Assembly: GCF_022397955.1 (NCBI RefSeq)
Contig: NZ_JAKEUQ010000025.1
Coordinates: 1-64,000, forward strand
Reading direction: 5' to 3'
Source of the DNA: Vibrio sp. Isolate32
GTDB taxonomy: Bacteria > Pseudomonadota > Gammaproteobacteria > Enterobacterales > Vibrionaceae
DNA length: 64,000 nucleotides
The translations under genes and the position numbers were made by a program. Shown in pieces: positions 42,314-51,038 of this stretch. Within the stretch, counting starts at the first letter, position 1. The number at the start of each line of letters is the position of its first letter. Below the pieces are notes generated by a model that did not search any database, had not been told where the DNA came from, and was given only the letters and a program-made list of their open reading frames with translations.

Positions 42314-42748
42314 TTACTTAGTTAGAGCTTGATTAAGCCATTGATCAAATTGACCTTTTGGTAACGCACCGTTGATCGTGTCGACACGTTTACCATCCTT
42401 AAATACCATCACAGTAGGAATGCTTCTGATTTGGTACATTGCTGCAAGTTGTTGTTGGGCTTCGGTATCAATCTTAACGAATCGAACATCTCCAGAACGC
42501 TCTTTTGCAACGTCGCTGAACACAGGGGCAAAGCCCACACATGGGTTACACCATGTTGCCCAGAAATCGACAACTACAGGCTGTGAACTGTTCAAAATAG
42601 ATTGGAAATTCAATGACGTGCCTTCGATTGGCGCGCCGTCTAATAATGCGTTTTTGCATTTACCACAAGTTGGGCTTTCTGAAATTCGCTCTGAAGGTAC
42701 TCGGTTTACGCCACCACAAGAAGGGCAACGTGTGTTGAATGTAGACAT
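42314..42748 (-). CDS. trxC: Thioredoxin 2
   Basis: 144 residues. The N-terminal zinc-binding domain has CPSC and CGKC, the mark of TrxC, and is followed by a thioredoxin fold with FWATWCNPCVGFAP. The active site reads WCNPC rather than the usual WCGPC; the change sits between the redox cysteines and may alter the redox potential. TrxC reduces disulfides in the cytoplasm, notably under oxidative stress. It is divergent from the FabH paralogue gene. Confidence 0.93.
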   Translation of the reverse strand: MSTFNTRCPSCGGVNRVPSERISESPTCGKCKNALLDGAPIEGTSLNFQSILNSSQPVVVDFWATWCNPCVGFAPVFSDVAKERSGDVRFVKIDTEAQQQLAAMYQIRSIPTVMVFKDGKRVDTINGALPKGQFDQWLNQALTK

Positions 42749-42867
42749 AACTTTCTCTTTTTATTGCAACTCCGTGTCTAACGCGATTTACGAATCACGC
42801 ACGGAACGCTTATACTGTTTAAAACAAGAATACGATACTTAAATAAAAACAAACAATAAACAGGTAA

Positions 42868-43968
42868 ATGATGACAAAATTTTACGCCGAGATTACTGGC
42901 TGGGGAAAGTGTCTGCCACCAGCCGTGCTGTCCAATGATGATTTAAGCACTTTCATTGATACGTCTGACGAGTGGATTCGTACTCGAACTGGTATCGAAA
43001 ACCGTCGTATCAGTCATGTAAATACCTCTGAGCTAGCGACTGTTGCTGCTCAACACGCAATGGCGTGTGCTGGCCTTACTGCCGAAGATATCGACCTCGT
43101 GATCATCGCAACATGCAGCCCTGATTCTCTTATTCCAAATACTGCGTCTAAAGTTCAACAGAACCTAGGCATCAAGAGTGCAGCGGCTTTTGACCTTAAC
43201 GCGGCATGTACTGGCTTCATTTATGGTGTTGAAACTGCGACTCGATTGATTCAAGCGGGCAACTACCGCAATGCTATCGTTGTCGGTGCAGAACGTCTTT
43301 CATTCTTCATTGACTGGACCAAGCGTGATACTGCGGTTCTATTCGGTGATGGCGCTGGTGCTGTTGTTCTATCTCGCACTGAACAGAAAGTTGGCCTGCA
43401 AGAAGCGCAGATCGGCTGTGACGCTGAAGGCCGCAATATTCTAGCGGTACCAAAATTCGGTACGTCTATGGACCGCTTCGCAGCAGACAACGGTTACTGG
43501 GACTTTGATTTCGTAGGTAAAGAGATCTTCAAACGTGCGGTTAAAGGTATGGGGGCTGCTGCACATACAGTATTGAGCCGTACTGGCATCTCAACGGACA
43601 ACATCGATGTTGTGATTCCACACCAAGCAAACATCCGAATCATTCAAACTCTGTGTGATATGGCGGGTATTGAGCGCGAAAAAGCGTTTGTTAACATTCA
43701 AAATTACGGCAACACCTCGGCTGCGACTGTGCCAATTGCATTGTGTGAATCGCTAGAGCAAGGCTTTGTTAAACCTAACTCAAACATCCTTGTAGCGGCA
43801 TTTGGGGCTGGTTTAACTTGGGGTGCTGGCCATATTAAATGGGGCAGTCGTGTTGAACCGCTAGGTCAATCAGATGCTAGGCTTCCAGAAGTTGATAAAT
43901 CTGCTTTAGAGCTTTTAGAGAGAGCCATTTTACACTGTAAAACGCGCCCGAACGCAGACAACGAATAG
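42868..43968 (+). CDS. Beta-ketoacyl-ACP synthase III (FabH paralogue)
   Basis: 366 residues, about 45 longer than standard FabH. The catalytic triad is intact: Cys near 114 in [10 protein letters not shown], His near 252 in IPHQANIRI and Asn near 282 in NYGNTSAA. FabH joins acetyl-CoA and malonyl-ACP to begin fatty acid synthesis. It is unlinked to any fatty acid synthesis cluster, so this is probably a second copy with a different acyl primer, and the extra C-terminal tail fits that. Two adjacent ATGs exist at 42868 and 42871; AGG spacing favours the second slightly. Confidence 0.9.
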   Translation: MMTKFYAEITGWGKCLPPAVLSNDDLSTFIDTSDEWIRTRTGIENRRISHVNTSELATVAAQHAMACAGLTAEDIDLVIIATCSPDSLIPNTASKVQQNLGIKSAAAFDLNAACTGFIYGVETATRLIQAGNYRNAIVVGAERLSFFIDWTKRDTAVLFGDGAGAVVLSRTEQKVGLQEAQIGCDAEGRNILAVPKFGTSMDRFAADNGYWDFDFVGKEIFKRAVKGMGAAAHTVLSRTGISTDNIDVVIPHQANIRIIQTLCDMAGIEREKAFVNIQNYGNTSAATVPIALCESLEQGFVKPNSNILVAAFGAGLTWGAGHIKWGSRVEPLGQSDARLPEVDKSALELLERAILHCKTRPNADNE

Positions 43969-43972
43969 TAGT

Positions 43973-44455
43973 ATGGTTCAAGTTCGTTTTATGACAGAAG
44001 TCGATCTAGATGGGTCGGCTTTAGTTCATCAAGCTACATTTGTTCGACAGAAAAATTCGCGAGATTGGTTACAATGTAACTTGAACGCTTCACCGCGCTT
44101 TCTTAACTTGGTTGCTGAAAGCGAAGGTGAAGTTGTTGGTTACATTATTTGGGTACAGAAGAGCGGGTTTAGACCTGAAGCAGTTTTAGAACTTGAGCAG
44201 CTTGCGGTGCTACCAACTGCGCAGGGTAAGGGATTGGGTAAACAGCTGATTCTTGACTCCTTGCCGCAGGTGAAACAGAAGCTAGCAGAGCAAGGCTCGA
44301 CGCTCAAACATGTATTAGTGACCACCAGAGCAGACAACTTTGCACAAAAGCTGTATCAATCTACATTAGGTGCAGAAGTCGAAACTACGATTTCAAATCT
44401 GTACTCTGCGGATGAAGTGCTTATGATAGATCGCAATGTCGGTGAGCGAATCTAA
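43973..44455 (+). CDS. GNAT family N-acetyltransferase
   Basis: 160 residues. Motif A is LEQLAVLPTAQGKGLGKQLI near residue 74-93, and motif B VTTRADNFAQKLYQSTLGAE near 118. The gene begins 5 bases after the FabH paralogue stop, so they are likely co-transcribed; the acceptor could be a small amine or a protein, unknown. No clear ribosome binding site; it may be reinitiated. Confidence 0.85.
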   Translation: MVQVRFMTEVDLDGSALVHQATFVRQKNSRDWLQCNLNASPRFLNLVAESEGEVVGYIIWVQKSGFRPEAVLELEQLAVLPTAQGKGLGKQLILDSLPQVKQKLAEQGSTLKHVLVTTRADNFAQKLYQSTLGAEVETTISNLYSADEVLMIDRNVGERI

Positions 44456-44544
44456 TCGCTGAGTTCTTAGAACTTATTATAATCATCAGTAAATGTTCAA
44501 TAAGGGGCTTCTAGAGTCCCTTTTGTTATTTCTTAGGAAGTGTT

Positions 44545-45777
44545 TTGAAGAAAGTTTTAGCAATTGGCTACGTTTGGCCAGAACCGAATTCATCGGCGGC
44601 TGGCAGCCATATGATGTCACTTTTACGCCTGTTTAAGCGACAAAGCTGGTCTGTTGAGTTCGCAACGCCTGCTCAAGAGACCGAGCATATGATCGATCTC
44701 TCTGAAGAGGGTATCACAAGCCAATCTATTGAACTGAATTGCGATAGCTTTGATCAGTACATCGAACAGCTGCAACCTGATGTTGTGATGTTTGACCGTT
44801 TTATGATGGAAGAACAATTTGGTTGGCGTGTTGAGAAGGTTTGTCCTATTGCCTTTAAGCTATTAGATACTGAAGATTTACAGTTCCTACGCAATGCTCG
44901 ACATGAAGCAGTTAAGAAAGAGACAGACCTGACGAAAGAACACCTGTACAGTGATCTGGCCAAGCGTGAAATTGCCGCGATTCTGCGCTGTGATCTTTCG
45001 TTGATCATTTCAAGTTACGAGATGGAGCTGCTCCAATCTGAGTTCAATATCGATCCAAAGCTTCTACATCATCTACCTTTCATGGTTGATCTTAAGACTT
45101 TGCCTGAACGCACGAAAAGCTATGAAGAACGTAAGCATTTCATGACGATAGGTAACTTTAGGCATGCACCTAACTGGGATGCAGTGCTTCAGTTACAAAA
45201 GATTTGGCCGAAGATTCGTAAGCAGTTGCCTGATACTGAGCTTCATATATACGGTTCATACCCGCCGCCAAAGGCAACCGCTTTGCATAACCCTAAAACC
45301 GGTTTCCATATCAAAGGTTGGGCTAAAGATGCTCAAGAAGTGATGGAAGAGGCACGTGTATGTGTTGCGCCATTACGTTTTGGTGCGGGCATTAAAGGCA
45401 AGTTGCTTGACGCGATGAAGCTACAAACCCCGAATGTGACGAGTCAGATTGGCAGTGAAGGCATGCTACCGCAAGGTGAACTGCAATGGCCGGGTGCGGT
45501 GGCTGACGATATCGATGAGTTTGTGGCTGCAGCAGTTGAACTTTATCGCGATGAAGAAAAGTGGCTTGAAGCCCAAAGCCAATGTCACTCTATTCTTAAA
45601 GCGCATTACGAGCAAGATAAATTAGGCAGTCAACTGATCGGACGATTAACTGCGTTGGTTTCTGAGCTTGATTCGCACCGATTGGATAATTTCTTCGGTT
45701 CAATGCTCAAGCACCACACCATGGCAAGCACCAAGTACATGTCACAGTGGATAGCTGAAAAGAACAAGACTAAGTAG
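44545..45777 (+). CDS. Family-1/4 glycosyltransferase
   Basis: 410 residues, GT-B fold. The N-terminal half is a Rossmann-like domain with AIGYVWPEPNSSAAGSHMMS; the C-terminal half carries the nucleotide-sugar motif ending VAPLRFGAGIKGKLLDAMK, with conserved Gly and Glu-type positions (IGSEGM follows). It would add a sugar to a surface glycan or lipid; sugar and acceptor unknown. The start is a TTG directly after AGGAAG (44535-44540); no ATG is near. The gene is monocistronic with a strong terminator. Confidence 0.82.
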   Translation: MKKVLAIGYVWPEPNSSAAGSHMMSLLRLFKRQSWSVEFATPAQETEHMIDLSEEGITSQSIELNCDSFDQYIEQLQPDVVMFDRFMMEEQFGWRVEKVCPIAFKLLDTEDLQFLRNARHEAVKKETDLTKEHLYSDLAKREIAAILRCDLSLIISSYEMELLQSEFNIDPKLLHHLPFMVDLKTLPERTKSYEERKHFMTIGNFRHAPNWDAVLQLQKIWPKIRKQLPDTELHIYGSYPPPKATALHNPKTGFHIKGWAKDAQEVMEEARVCVAPLRFGAGIKGKLLDAMKLQTPNVTSQIGSEGMLPQGELQWPGAVADDIDEFVAAAVELYRDEEKWLEAQSQCHSILKAHYEQDKLGSQLIGRLTALVSELDSHRLDNFFGSMLKHHTMASTKYMSQWIAEKNKTK

Positions 45778-45799
45778 CTGATACAGCTCAAATGAAATC

Positions 45800-45832
45800 A
45801 AAAGCCCTTAGGTTAACGCCTAAGGGCTTTTT
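45800..45832 (+). terminator. Terminator of the glycosyltransferase gene
   Basis: 13-bp stem AAAAGCCCTTAGG / CCTAAGGGCTTTT with a 6-base loop and T-run. Confidence 0.93.
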
Positions 45833-45984
45833 GTTTTTTGGGAGCTCACAGCTAGCTGAATGACAAGGAACCAATTGTTGGTATAAATGGGATAACCTAC
45901 ATTAGCATTGACTAATTTATATTTATTAGTAAACTCTAATTTACTGTGGTTGAGAGTTATTATGTTTGTGGATAGGAGAGGTCT

Positions 45985-46464
45985 GTGTTGAGTTTGATTC
46001 CTTGGAATGCCTTTTTCGGCGGCATGCTGTTGGGCATGTCGGCCATTGTATTAATGCTCGGGATTGGTCGAGTCGCTGGTATTAGCGGAATTGTCAGTCG
46101 CTTATTACCGTCTAGAAAGGATAAAAGCTTAGAATCAGGATTTGAATCCAGTTCGGACACCCGCATTGAGAAAACCGAAAAACATTGGCGACTTGCTTTT
46201 GTTGTCGGAATGATTGTGAGCGGTTGGTTATTGATTCCGACTGGTTATCAACTTCCTCAGTTAGAAGAGATCAACCTCGCAGTTGTTATCATAGCCGGCC
46301 TTCTGGTGGGCTTCGGCACTAAGGTTGCAAATGGCTGTACTAGTGGTCATGGCATTGTGGGAATGGCGCGTTTATCTAAACGTTCAATTGTCGCGACTTG
46401 TGTGTTTATGGGTGTGGCAATGGCAACTGTATTGGTTAAGAATCTGATTGGTTTGGGGGCGTAA
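45985..46464 (+). CDS. YeeE/YedE family sulfur-compound transporter, first half
   Basis: 159 residues, four or five hydrophobic segments. The sulfur-transport motif is seen in FGTKVANGCTSGHGIVGMARLSKRS, whose Cys is the residue thought to handle thiosulfate or a persulfide. It begins with GTG (or the next TTG) after GGAGAGG. With the next gene it makes the two-part YeeE/YedE unit found in many vibrios, an inner-membrane channel for a reduced sulfur compound. They overlap by one base. Confidence 0.88.
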   Translation: MLSLIPWNAFFGGMLLGMSAIVLMLGIGRVAGISGIVSRLLPSRKDKSLESGFESSSDTRIEKTEKHWRLAFVVGMIVSGWLLIPTGYQLPQLEEINLAVVIIAGLLVGFGTKVANGCTSGHGIVGMARLSKRSIVATCVFMGVAMATVLVKNLIGLGA

Positions 46465-46895
46465 TGAAAAAACCTTCATTTACTATCGTTATTGGCTTGC
46501 TCGCAGGTCTTCTTTTCGGCTCTGGCATGATCATTTCAGGCATGGTAGACCCTAACAAGGTACTCGGCTTCTTAGATGTGACTAGCGATTGGGACATAAG
46601 CCTGGCATTCGTAATGGGAGGTGCACTGATGGTGTTTGCTCCGTTTTATCATCTAGTCATTAAAAAGCGCGATAAAGCGATCAATGGCGAGCGATTAGCT
46701 AGCCGTAACAATCCATTAATCGACAGAAAGCTGATTGTGGGCTCAACAGCGTTTGGCTTAGGTTGGGGGCTTGCTGGCTTTTGTCCTGGTCCAGCGGTGA
46801 CGAGTCTTAGTGGCGGTAACCCAACCGTGTGGGTGTTTATGATAAGCATGCTGGTGGGAATGTGGCTTGCAGGTCGAACGAATAAAACCTGTTAG
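46464..46895 (+). CDS. YeeE/YedE family sulfur-compound transporter, second half
   Basis: 143 residues with four hydrophobic segments. The matching Cys motif is LAGFCPGPAVTSLSGGNP near 105, with GMIISGMVDPNKVLGFLDV near the start. The pattern is that of DUF6691-type YeeE/YedE proteins. Translation is coupled to the first half. A terminator lies about 45 bases downstream. Confidence 0.88.
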   Translation: MKKPSFTIVIGLLAGLLFGSGMIISGMVDPNKVLGFLDVTSDWDISLAFVMGGALMVFAPFYHLVIKKRDKAINGERLASRNNPLIDRKLIVGSTAFGLGWGLAGFCPGPAVTSLSGGNPTVWVFMISMLVGMWLAGRTNKTC

Positions 46896-46938
46896 GGTAA
46901 ACCTATCGTGTGTCTAATTGACTTGATATAAGTATTTG

Positions 46939-46983
46939 AGAGGTCGACTCGCTTTAGCTCTATAGCCAGTCGGCCTCTTTTTA
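46939..46983 (+). terminator. Terminator of the YeeE/YedE pair
   Basis: 11-bp stem AGAGGTCGACT / AGTCGGCCTCT with one G-U pair and a T-run. Confidence 0.78.
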
Positions 46984-46995
46984 GATCTACAACAA

Positions 46996-47871
46996 TTAAT
47001 TGATGGTCGTTGAAACTGGGCAGTGATCGCTGAGTTTGTAGTCCAGAACATCTTGTGTTTTGAATACTTGTTGTTTCGCAGGATCTGCATTCAATGATTC
47101 ACTCACCACAATATGATCAATAACAGAGCGGAACTGATGCGTACGATGATTGTTGCGGTTAGAGCGTACTTTGCAGTCTGCGCGTGTCTTTCGTGTCGCT
47201 AACTGTGCATCAGTATATTGTGTTAACTCTTTCCACATCCAATCTCGTGAGTACGCGAGGTTATGGTTAAAGTCGCCAAGAATAGCGTAGTCTTCGTTAT
47301 TGCGCTCTCTTTGCTTTATCCACTTGTTCAATTGCTGAGCTTGCTCTTTTAAACGTGAGCAATCGTGGTTGGACTTATAAGCACCACTGCATCCTGCCTT
47401 TAAATGCACAGACAACATGTGAATGGGTTTATTCTCTGTTTCTATAACGATATAACTGGCAAACCTAAGTTTACTGTCGGACGTAGTTTCCAGTGGAAAG
47501 TCAGCGTAGTCGGTGAGGGCTACTCCTTTTCGAACCGCAAATCCCGTGTATTGGTTCACTTCTTTAAATTGGTGGTTGCTGTTCTTAGGTAGCGCCCGGT
47601 CAGACATTAAGATCTGATATTGATCACCAGCCACACGCTGAATGGCATTCACGTCAGCGACTTCTTGAAACGCAACCACATCGGCGTTTAAGGATTGAAA
47701 ATACGTTCCGAGTTTATCGAAGTCGGCTTGTTCTCTTTTAACAGAAAACTTATTCACAGCCTCGTTGGCTGATAACCATTCGATATTCCAACTGGATATG
47801 GTTAAAGGTTCAGCAATTGCTTGGTTACCGATTAGGCAGCCTAACATTAACCACTTTTGTAGTCGTTTCAT
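46996..47871 (-). CDS. Secreted endonuclease/exonuclease/phosphatase family protein
   Basis: 291 residues. Signal peptide ends at AIA-EP. EEP domain landmarks: SSWNIEWLS near 26, VVAFQEVADVNAI near 64, MLSVHLKAGC near 153, AILGDFNHNL near 198 and YKLSDHCPVS at the end, i.e. the N, E, H, GDxN and SDH motifs. A secreted or periplasmic nuclease is likely, with two cysteines (AGC and HDCS) that could be linked. It is shorter than and diverged from the lipoprotein homologue at 303-1673. Confidence 0.85.
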   Translation of the reverse strand: MKRLQKWLMLGCLIGNQAIAEPLTISSWNIEWLSANEAVNKFSVKREQADFDKLGTYFQSLNADVVAFQEVADVNAIQRVAGDQYQILMSDRALPKNSNHQFKEVNQYTGFAVRKGVALTDYADFPLETTSDSKLRFASYIVIETENKPIHMLSVHLKAGCSGAYKSNHDCSRLKEQAQQLNKWIKQRERNNEDYAILGDFNHNLAYSRDWMWKELTQYTDAQLATRKTRADCKVRSNRNNHRTHQFRSVIDHIVVSESLNADPAKQQVFKTQDVLDYKLSDHCPVSTTIN

Positions 47872-48038
47872 CCCAAATATCCCTAAATTTGTCGACCAAT
47901 ATTGATGAGCCGTTATCCTACAACACTTACCAAAAATTCAACTCTTTTTAGCAGTTTTTTTATTGTTACATTGTTTCTTTTCGAGTTGAGAACTAGCGTA
48001 ATAATATTGAATTGATCTTAGTCAGCGTTCTCTTTTTA

Positions 48039-48130
48039 TTGATCCAAATCAATACTCAAGTTTGGTGGTTCTCGTTAAATACGCCACAATATCTAGTGTT
48101 AGTTTAACGGTAAATCGCTCTATATAGTGT
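48039..48130 (+). promoter_or_regulatory. nrdD control region: FNR box and two NrdR boxes
   Basis: TTGAT-CCAA-ATCAA at 48039-48052 is an exact FNR consensus. CCACAATATCTAGTGT at 48084-48099 and TCGCTCTATATAGTGT at 48115-48130 match the NrdR consensus at 14 and 13 of 16 positions; they start 31 bases apart, three helix turns, as in known NrdR operators. Together these explain anaerobic activation and nucleotide-dependent repression. Confidence 0.8.
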
Positions 48131-48171
48131 GTTTGTGGATAAGTCTGTGAATGCCTCAAGAGTAAGGAGAA

Positions 48172-50295
48172 GTGGTGAAATCAATCGTAATCAAGCGTGA
48201 TGGCTCAAGAGCTCCATTCAGTAGAGATCGTATCCAGGCTGCAGTGGAAGCAGCATCAGACAAAACCGATAAGGAAATTGCTATTTATGCATTGAATGTG
48301 GCATTAGCCGTTGAGTTGAAGCTCGAAGACTACGATGAAGTTCATATCTCTGAAATTCAAACCATGGTCGAGAACGAGCTAATGCAGGGACCCTATAAGT
48401 CTCTGGCACGCGCATACATCGAATATCGTCATGATCGCGATATCGCACGTGAAAAGCAAAGTGCGCTAACTCGTGAAATCGAAGGTTTGATCGAAGAAAG
48501 CAACGTTGATCTAATCAACGAAAACGCGAACAAAGATGGCAAAGTAATCCCAACTCAGCGTGACCTGCTAGCGGGTATCGTGGCTAAACACTATGCAAAA
48601 ACTCACATTTTGCCTCGTGATATCGTACATGCTCACGAGTGTGGTGACATTCACTACCATGATCTCGATTATGCACCGTTCTTCCCAATGTTTAACTGTA
48701 TGCTTATCGACTTGAAAGGCATGTTAACGCATGGCTTCAAGATGGGTAACGCAGAAATCGATACACCTAAGTCTATCTCTACCGCAACGGCAGTAACTGC
48801 GCAGATCATCGCACAAGTGGCGAGTCATATTTACGGCGGAACAACGATCAACCGCATCGATGAGGTTTTAGAACCTTACGTGATGGCAAGTTACGAGAAG
48901 CATTTATCGTTAGCGAAAGAGTGGGACATTCGCAGCCCAGAAGCGTTTGCTATTTCTCGCACTGAAAAAGAGTGTTACGACGCATTCCAATCTCTTGAAT
49001 ACGAAGTAAACACACTGCACACCGCTAATGGTCAAACGCCATTCGTTACGTTTGGTTTTGGTTTAGGTGAAAGCTGGGGCTCGAAACTGATTCAGCAATC
49101 TATCTTGAAGAACCGCATTGCAGGTTTAGGTAAGAACCGTAAAACAGCCGTGTTCCCTAAACTGGTCTTTGCTATCAAAGATGGTTTGAACCACCAGCCA
49201 CAAGATCCAAACTACGATATCAAGCAATTAGCACTTGAGTGTGCGTCTAAACGTATGTACCCAGACATTCTTAACTACGACAAGGTAGTAGAAGTGACAG
49301 GGTCATTCAAAACACCTATGGGCTGCCGTAGCTTCTTGAATACATACGAAGAAAACGGTGAACTTATCCATGAAGGCCGTAACAACTTAGGTGTTGTGAG
49401 CTTGAATTTGCCACGTATTGCAATAAACGCAAAACAAGATATGGCTAAGTTCTACGAGTTGCTTGATGAAAAACTGAAGCTTGCTCGTCGCGCATTAGAA
49501 ACTCGTATTTCTCGTCTAGAAAATGTGAAGGCACGTGTTGCTCCGATCCTATACATGGAAGGTGCATGTGGTGTTCGCTTGAAAGCTGATGATTCTATTG
49601 CAGATATTTTCAAGAACGGCCGTGCTTCTGTTTCTCTTGGTTACATTGGTATCCATGAAGCGATGACTGCACTTTACGGCACTGAAGTTCATTTGTACGA
49701 CGATGGCGAAATGCGTGCTAAAGCGCTTGAGCTGGTCGAGTACATGAAGCGTGAAGTGGAATCTTGGACGAAAGAGACAGGTTACGCGTTTAGCCTATAC
49801 GGCACACCAAGTGAAAACCTATGTAGCCGTTTCTGCAGCATCGATACCAAAGAGTTTGGTGTGATTGATGGCGTAACAGACCGTGGCTACTACACAAACA
49901 GCTTCCACTTAGACGTGCAGAAGAAAGTGAACCCATATGATAAGATTGATTTCGAGATGCCATATCCTGAAATTTCTAGTGGTGGTTTCATTTGTTACGG
50001 TGAATTCCCTAACATGCAGAAAAACATCGAAGCACTAGAAAACGTATGGGATTACAGCTATACACGTGTTCCTTACTACGGTACCAACACGCCGATTGAT
50101 GAGTGTTACGAGTGTGGTTACAACGGTGAGTTCGATTGTACAAGTAAGGGCTTTACCTGTCCTAAATGTGGTAACCATGACTCAACTAAAGTATCGGTAA
50201 CACGCCGTGTTTGCGGTTACCTTGGTAGCCCAGATTCACGACCATTTAACTTCGGTAAGCAAGAAGAAGTTAAACGTCGAGTGAAGCACCTTTAG
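48172..50295 (+). CDS. nrdD: Anaerobic ribonucleoside-triphosphate reductase
   Basis: 707 residues. Class III enzyme that converts NTP to dNTP without oxygen. An ATP-cone allosteric domain covers about residues 1-95 (IVIKRDGSRAPFSRDRI). The 10-stranded barrel follows with MFNCMLIDL and GMLTHGFKMGNAEID. Near the C-terminus a zinc site with two CxxC-type pairs (CYECG and CPKCG) and the glycyl radical loop RRVCGYLGSP (Gly682) are present. It starts with GTG at 48172 after AAGGAGA; a second GTG follows directly. nrdG follows after 154 bases. Confidence 0.97.
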   Translation: MVKSIVIKRDGSRAPFSRDRIQAAVEAASDKTDKEIAIYALNVALAVELKLEDYDEVHISEIQTMVENELMQGPYKSLARAYIEYRHDRDIAREKQSALTREIEGLIEESNVDLINENANKDGKVIPTQRDLLAGIVAKHYAKTHILPRDIVHAHECGDIHYHDLDYAPFFPMFNCMLIDLKGMLTHGFKMGNAEIDTPKSISTATAVTAQIIAQVASHIYGGTTINRIDEVLEPYVMASYEKHLSLAKEWDIRSPEAFAISRTEKECYDAFQSLEYEVNTLHTANGQTPFVTFGFGLGESWGSKLIQQSILKNRIAGLGKNRKTAVFPKLVFAIKDGLNHQPQDPNYDIKQLALECASKRMYPDILNYDKVVEVTGSFKTPMGCRSFLNTYEENGELIHEGRNNLGVVSLNLPRIAINAKQDMAKFYELLDEKLKLARRALETRISRLENVKARVAPILYMEGACGVRLKADDSIADIFKNGRASVSLGYIGIHEAMTALYGTEVHLYDDGEMRAKALELVEYMKREVESWTKETGYAFSLYGTPSENLCSRFCSIDTKEFGVIDGVTDRGYYTNSFHLDVQKKVNPYDKIDFEMPYPEISSGGFICYGEFPNMQKNIEALENVWDYSYTRVPYYGTNTPIDECYECGYNGEFDCTSKGFTCPKCGNHDSTKVSVTRRVCGYLGSPDSRPFNFGKQEEVKRRVKHL

Positions 50296-50351
50296 TGAGC
50301 TTTAAGAGCGTTAGCTAGTTTACTTAGAAGATCTACGTTTTACGAATCAAG

Positions 50352-50380
50352 ATTGGTACCGGCTCAATGTCGGTACCAAT
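50352..50380 (+). repeat. Hairpin between nrdD and nrdG
   Basis: ATTGGTACCG / CGGTACCAAT, perfect 10-bp stem with a 9-base loop, followed by a weak T-rich stretch. Possibly a partial terminator, giving less nrdG than nrdD message. Confidence 0.65.
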
Positions 50381-50449
50381 TCATTTGTTTCACTTCTCGC
50401 TACTGTTTAAGTAACCCATTAAGTCATCACGAGTTTTCAATACTGCCTT

Positions 50450-50920
50450 ATGAATTATCATCAATACCATCCAATCGACGTTGTAAACGGCCCAGGAACA
50501 CGATGCACCTTGTTCGTATCGGGTTGTGTGCATCAGTGCCGTGGATGTTATAACCAGTCGACGCAAAGGTTGGACTCTGGGCATTTGTTCACTAAAGAGT
50601 TACAAGACCACATCATTGCTGATCTGAATGATCCGCGAATCAAACGTCGTGGTTTATCGCTTTCTGGTGGTGATCCTCTCCATCCTGCCAACGTTTCCGA
50701 GGTACTGAAGTTGGTTAAGCGCGTTAAAGCAGAATGTGAAGGCAAAGATATTTGGATGTGGACGGGCTATGAACTTGGCGAATTGGATGAAAATCAGAAG
50801 CAAGTGCTGAAATACGTTGATACCTTAATTGATGGTCGTTTCGAGCAAGATAAAGCGGATCCAATGCTCGATTGGCGTGGTAGTTCAAACCAAATTATCC
50901 ATCGATTTACCAACATCTAA
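50450..50920 (+). CDS. nrdG: Anaerobic ribonucleotide reductase activating protein
   Basis: 156 residues. Radical-SAM enzyme whose three cysteines CVHQCRGC (residues 26, 30, 33) hold the [4Fe-4S] cluster that cleaves S-adenosylmethionine to create the glycyl radical on NrdD. LSLSGGDPLHP is the expected GGE-like SAM-binding motif. Size and motif order match E. coli NrdG. Confidence 0.96.
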   Translation: MNYHQYHPIDVVNGPGTRCTLFVSGCVHQCRGCYNQSTQRLDSGHLFTKELQDHIIADLNDPRIKRRGLSLSGGDPLHPANVSEVLKLVKRVKAECEGKDIWMWTGYELGELDENQKQVLKYVDTLIDGRFEQDKADPMLDWRGSSNQIIHRFTNI

Positions 50921-51038
50921 GGCTGTCGTCACTTCGTAGGCTTGTGAAACGAATAAGGGAATCATGGTTAGTACAATGCAATCAATCAGCCCTTGGGTGT
51001 GAGTTTTTTTCGTTTGTTCTAGTAGTTCAAATCAGTAT

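Noticed and set aside
42372-42842. 156-codon plus-strand open frame over trxC
   Set aside because: trxC on the other strand has full motifs; this frame has none and overlaps the fabH upstream region.
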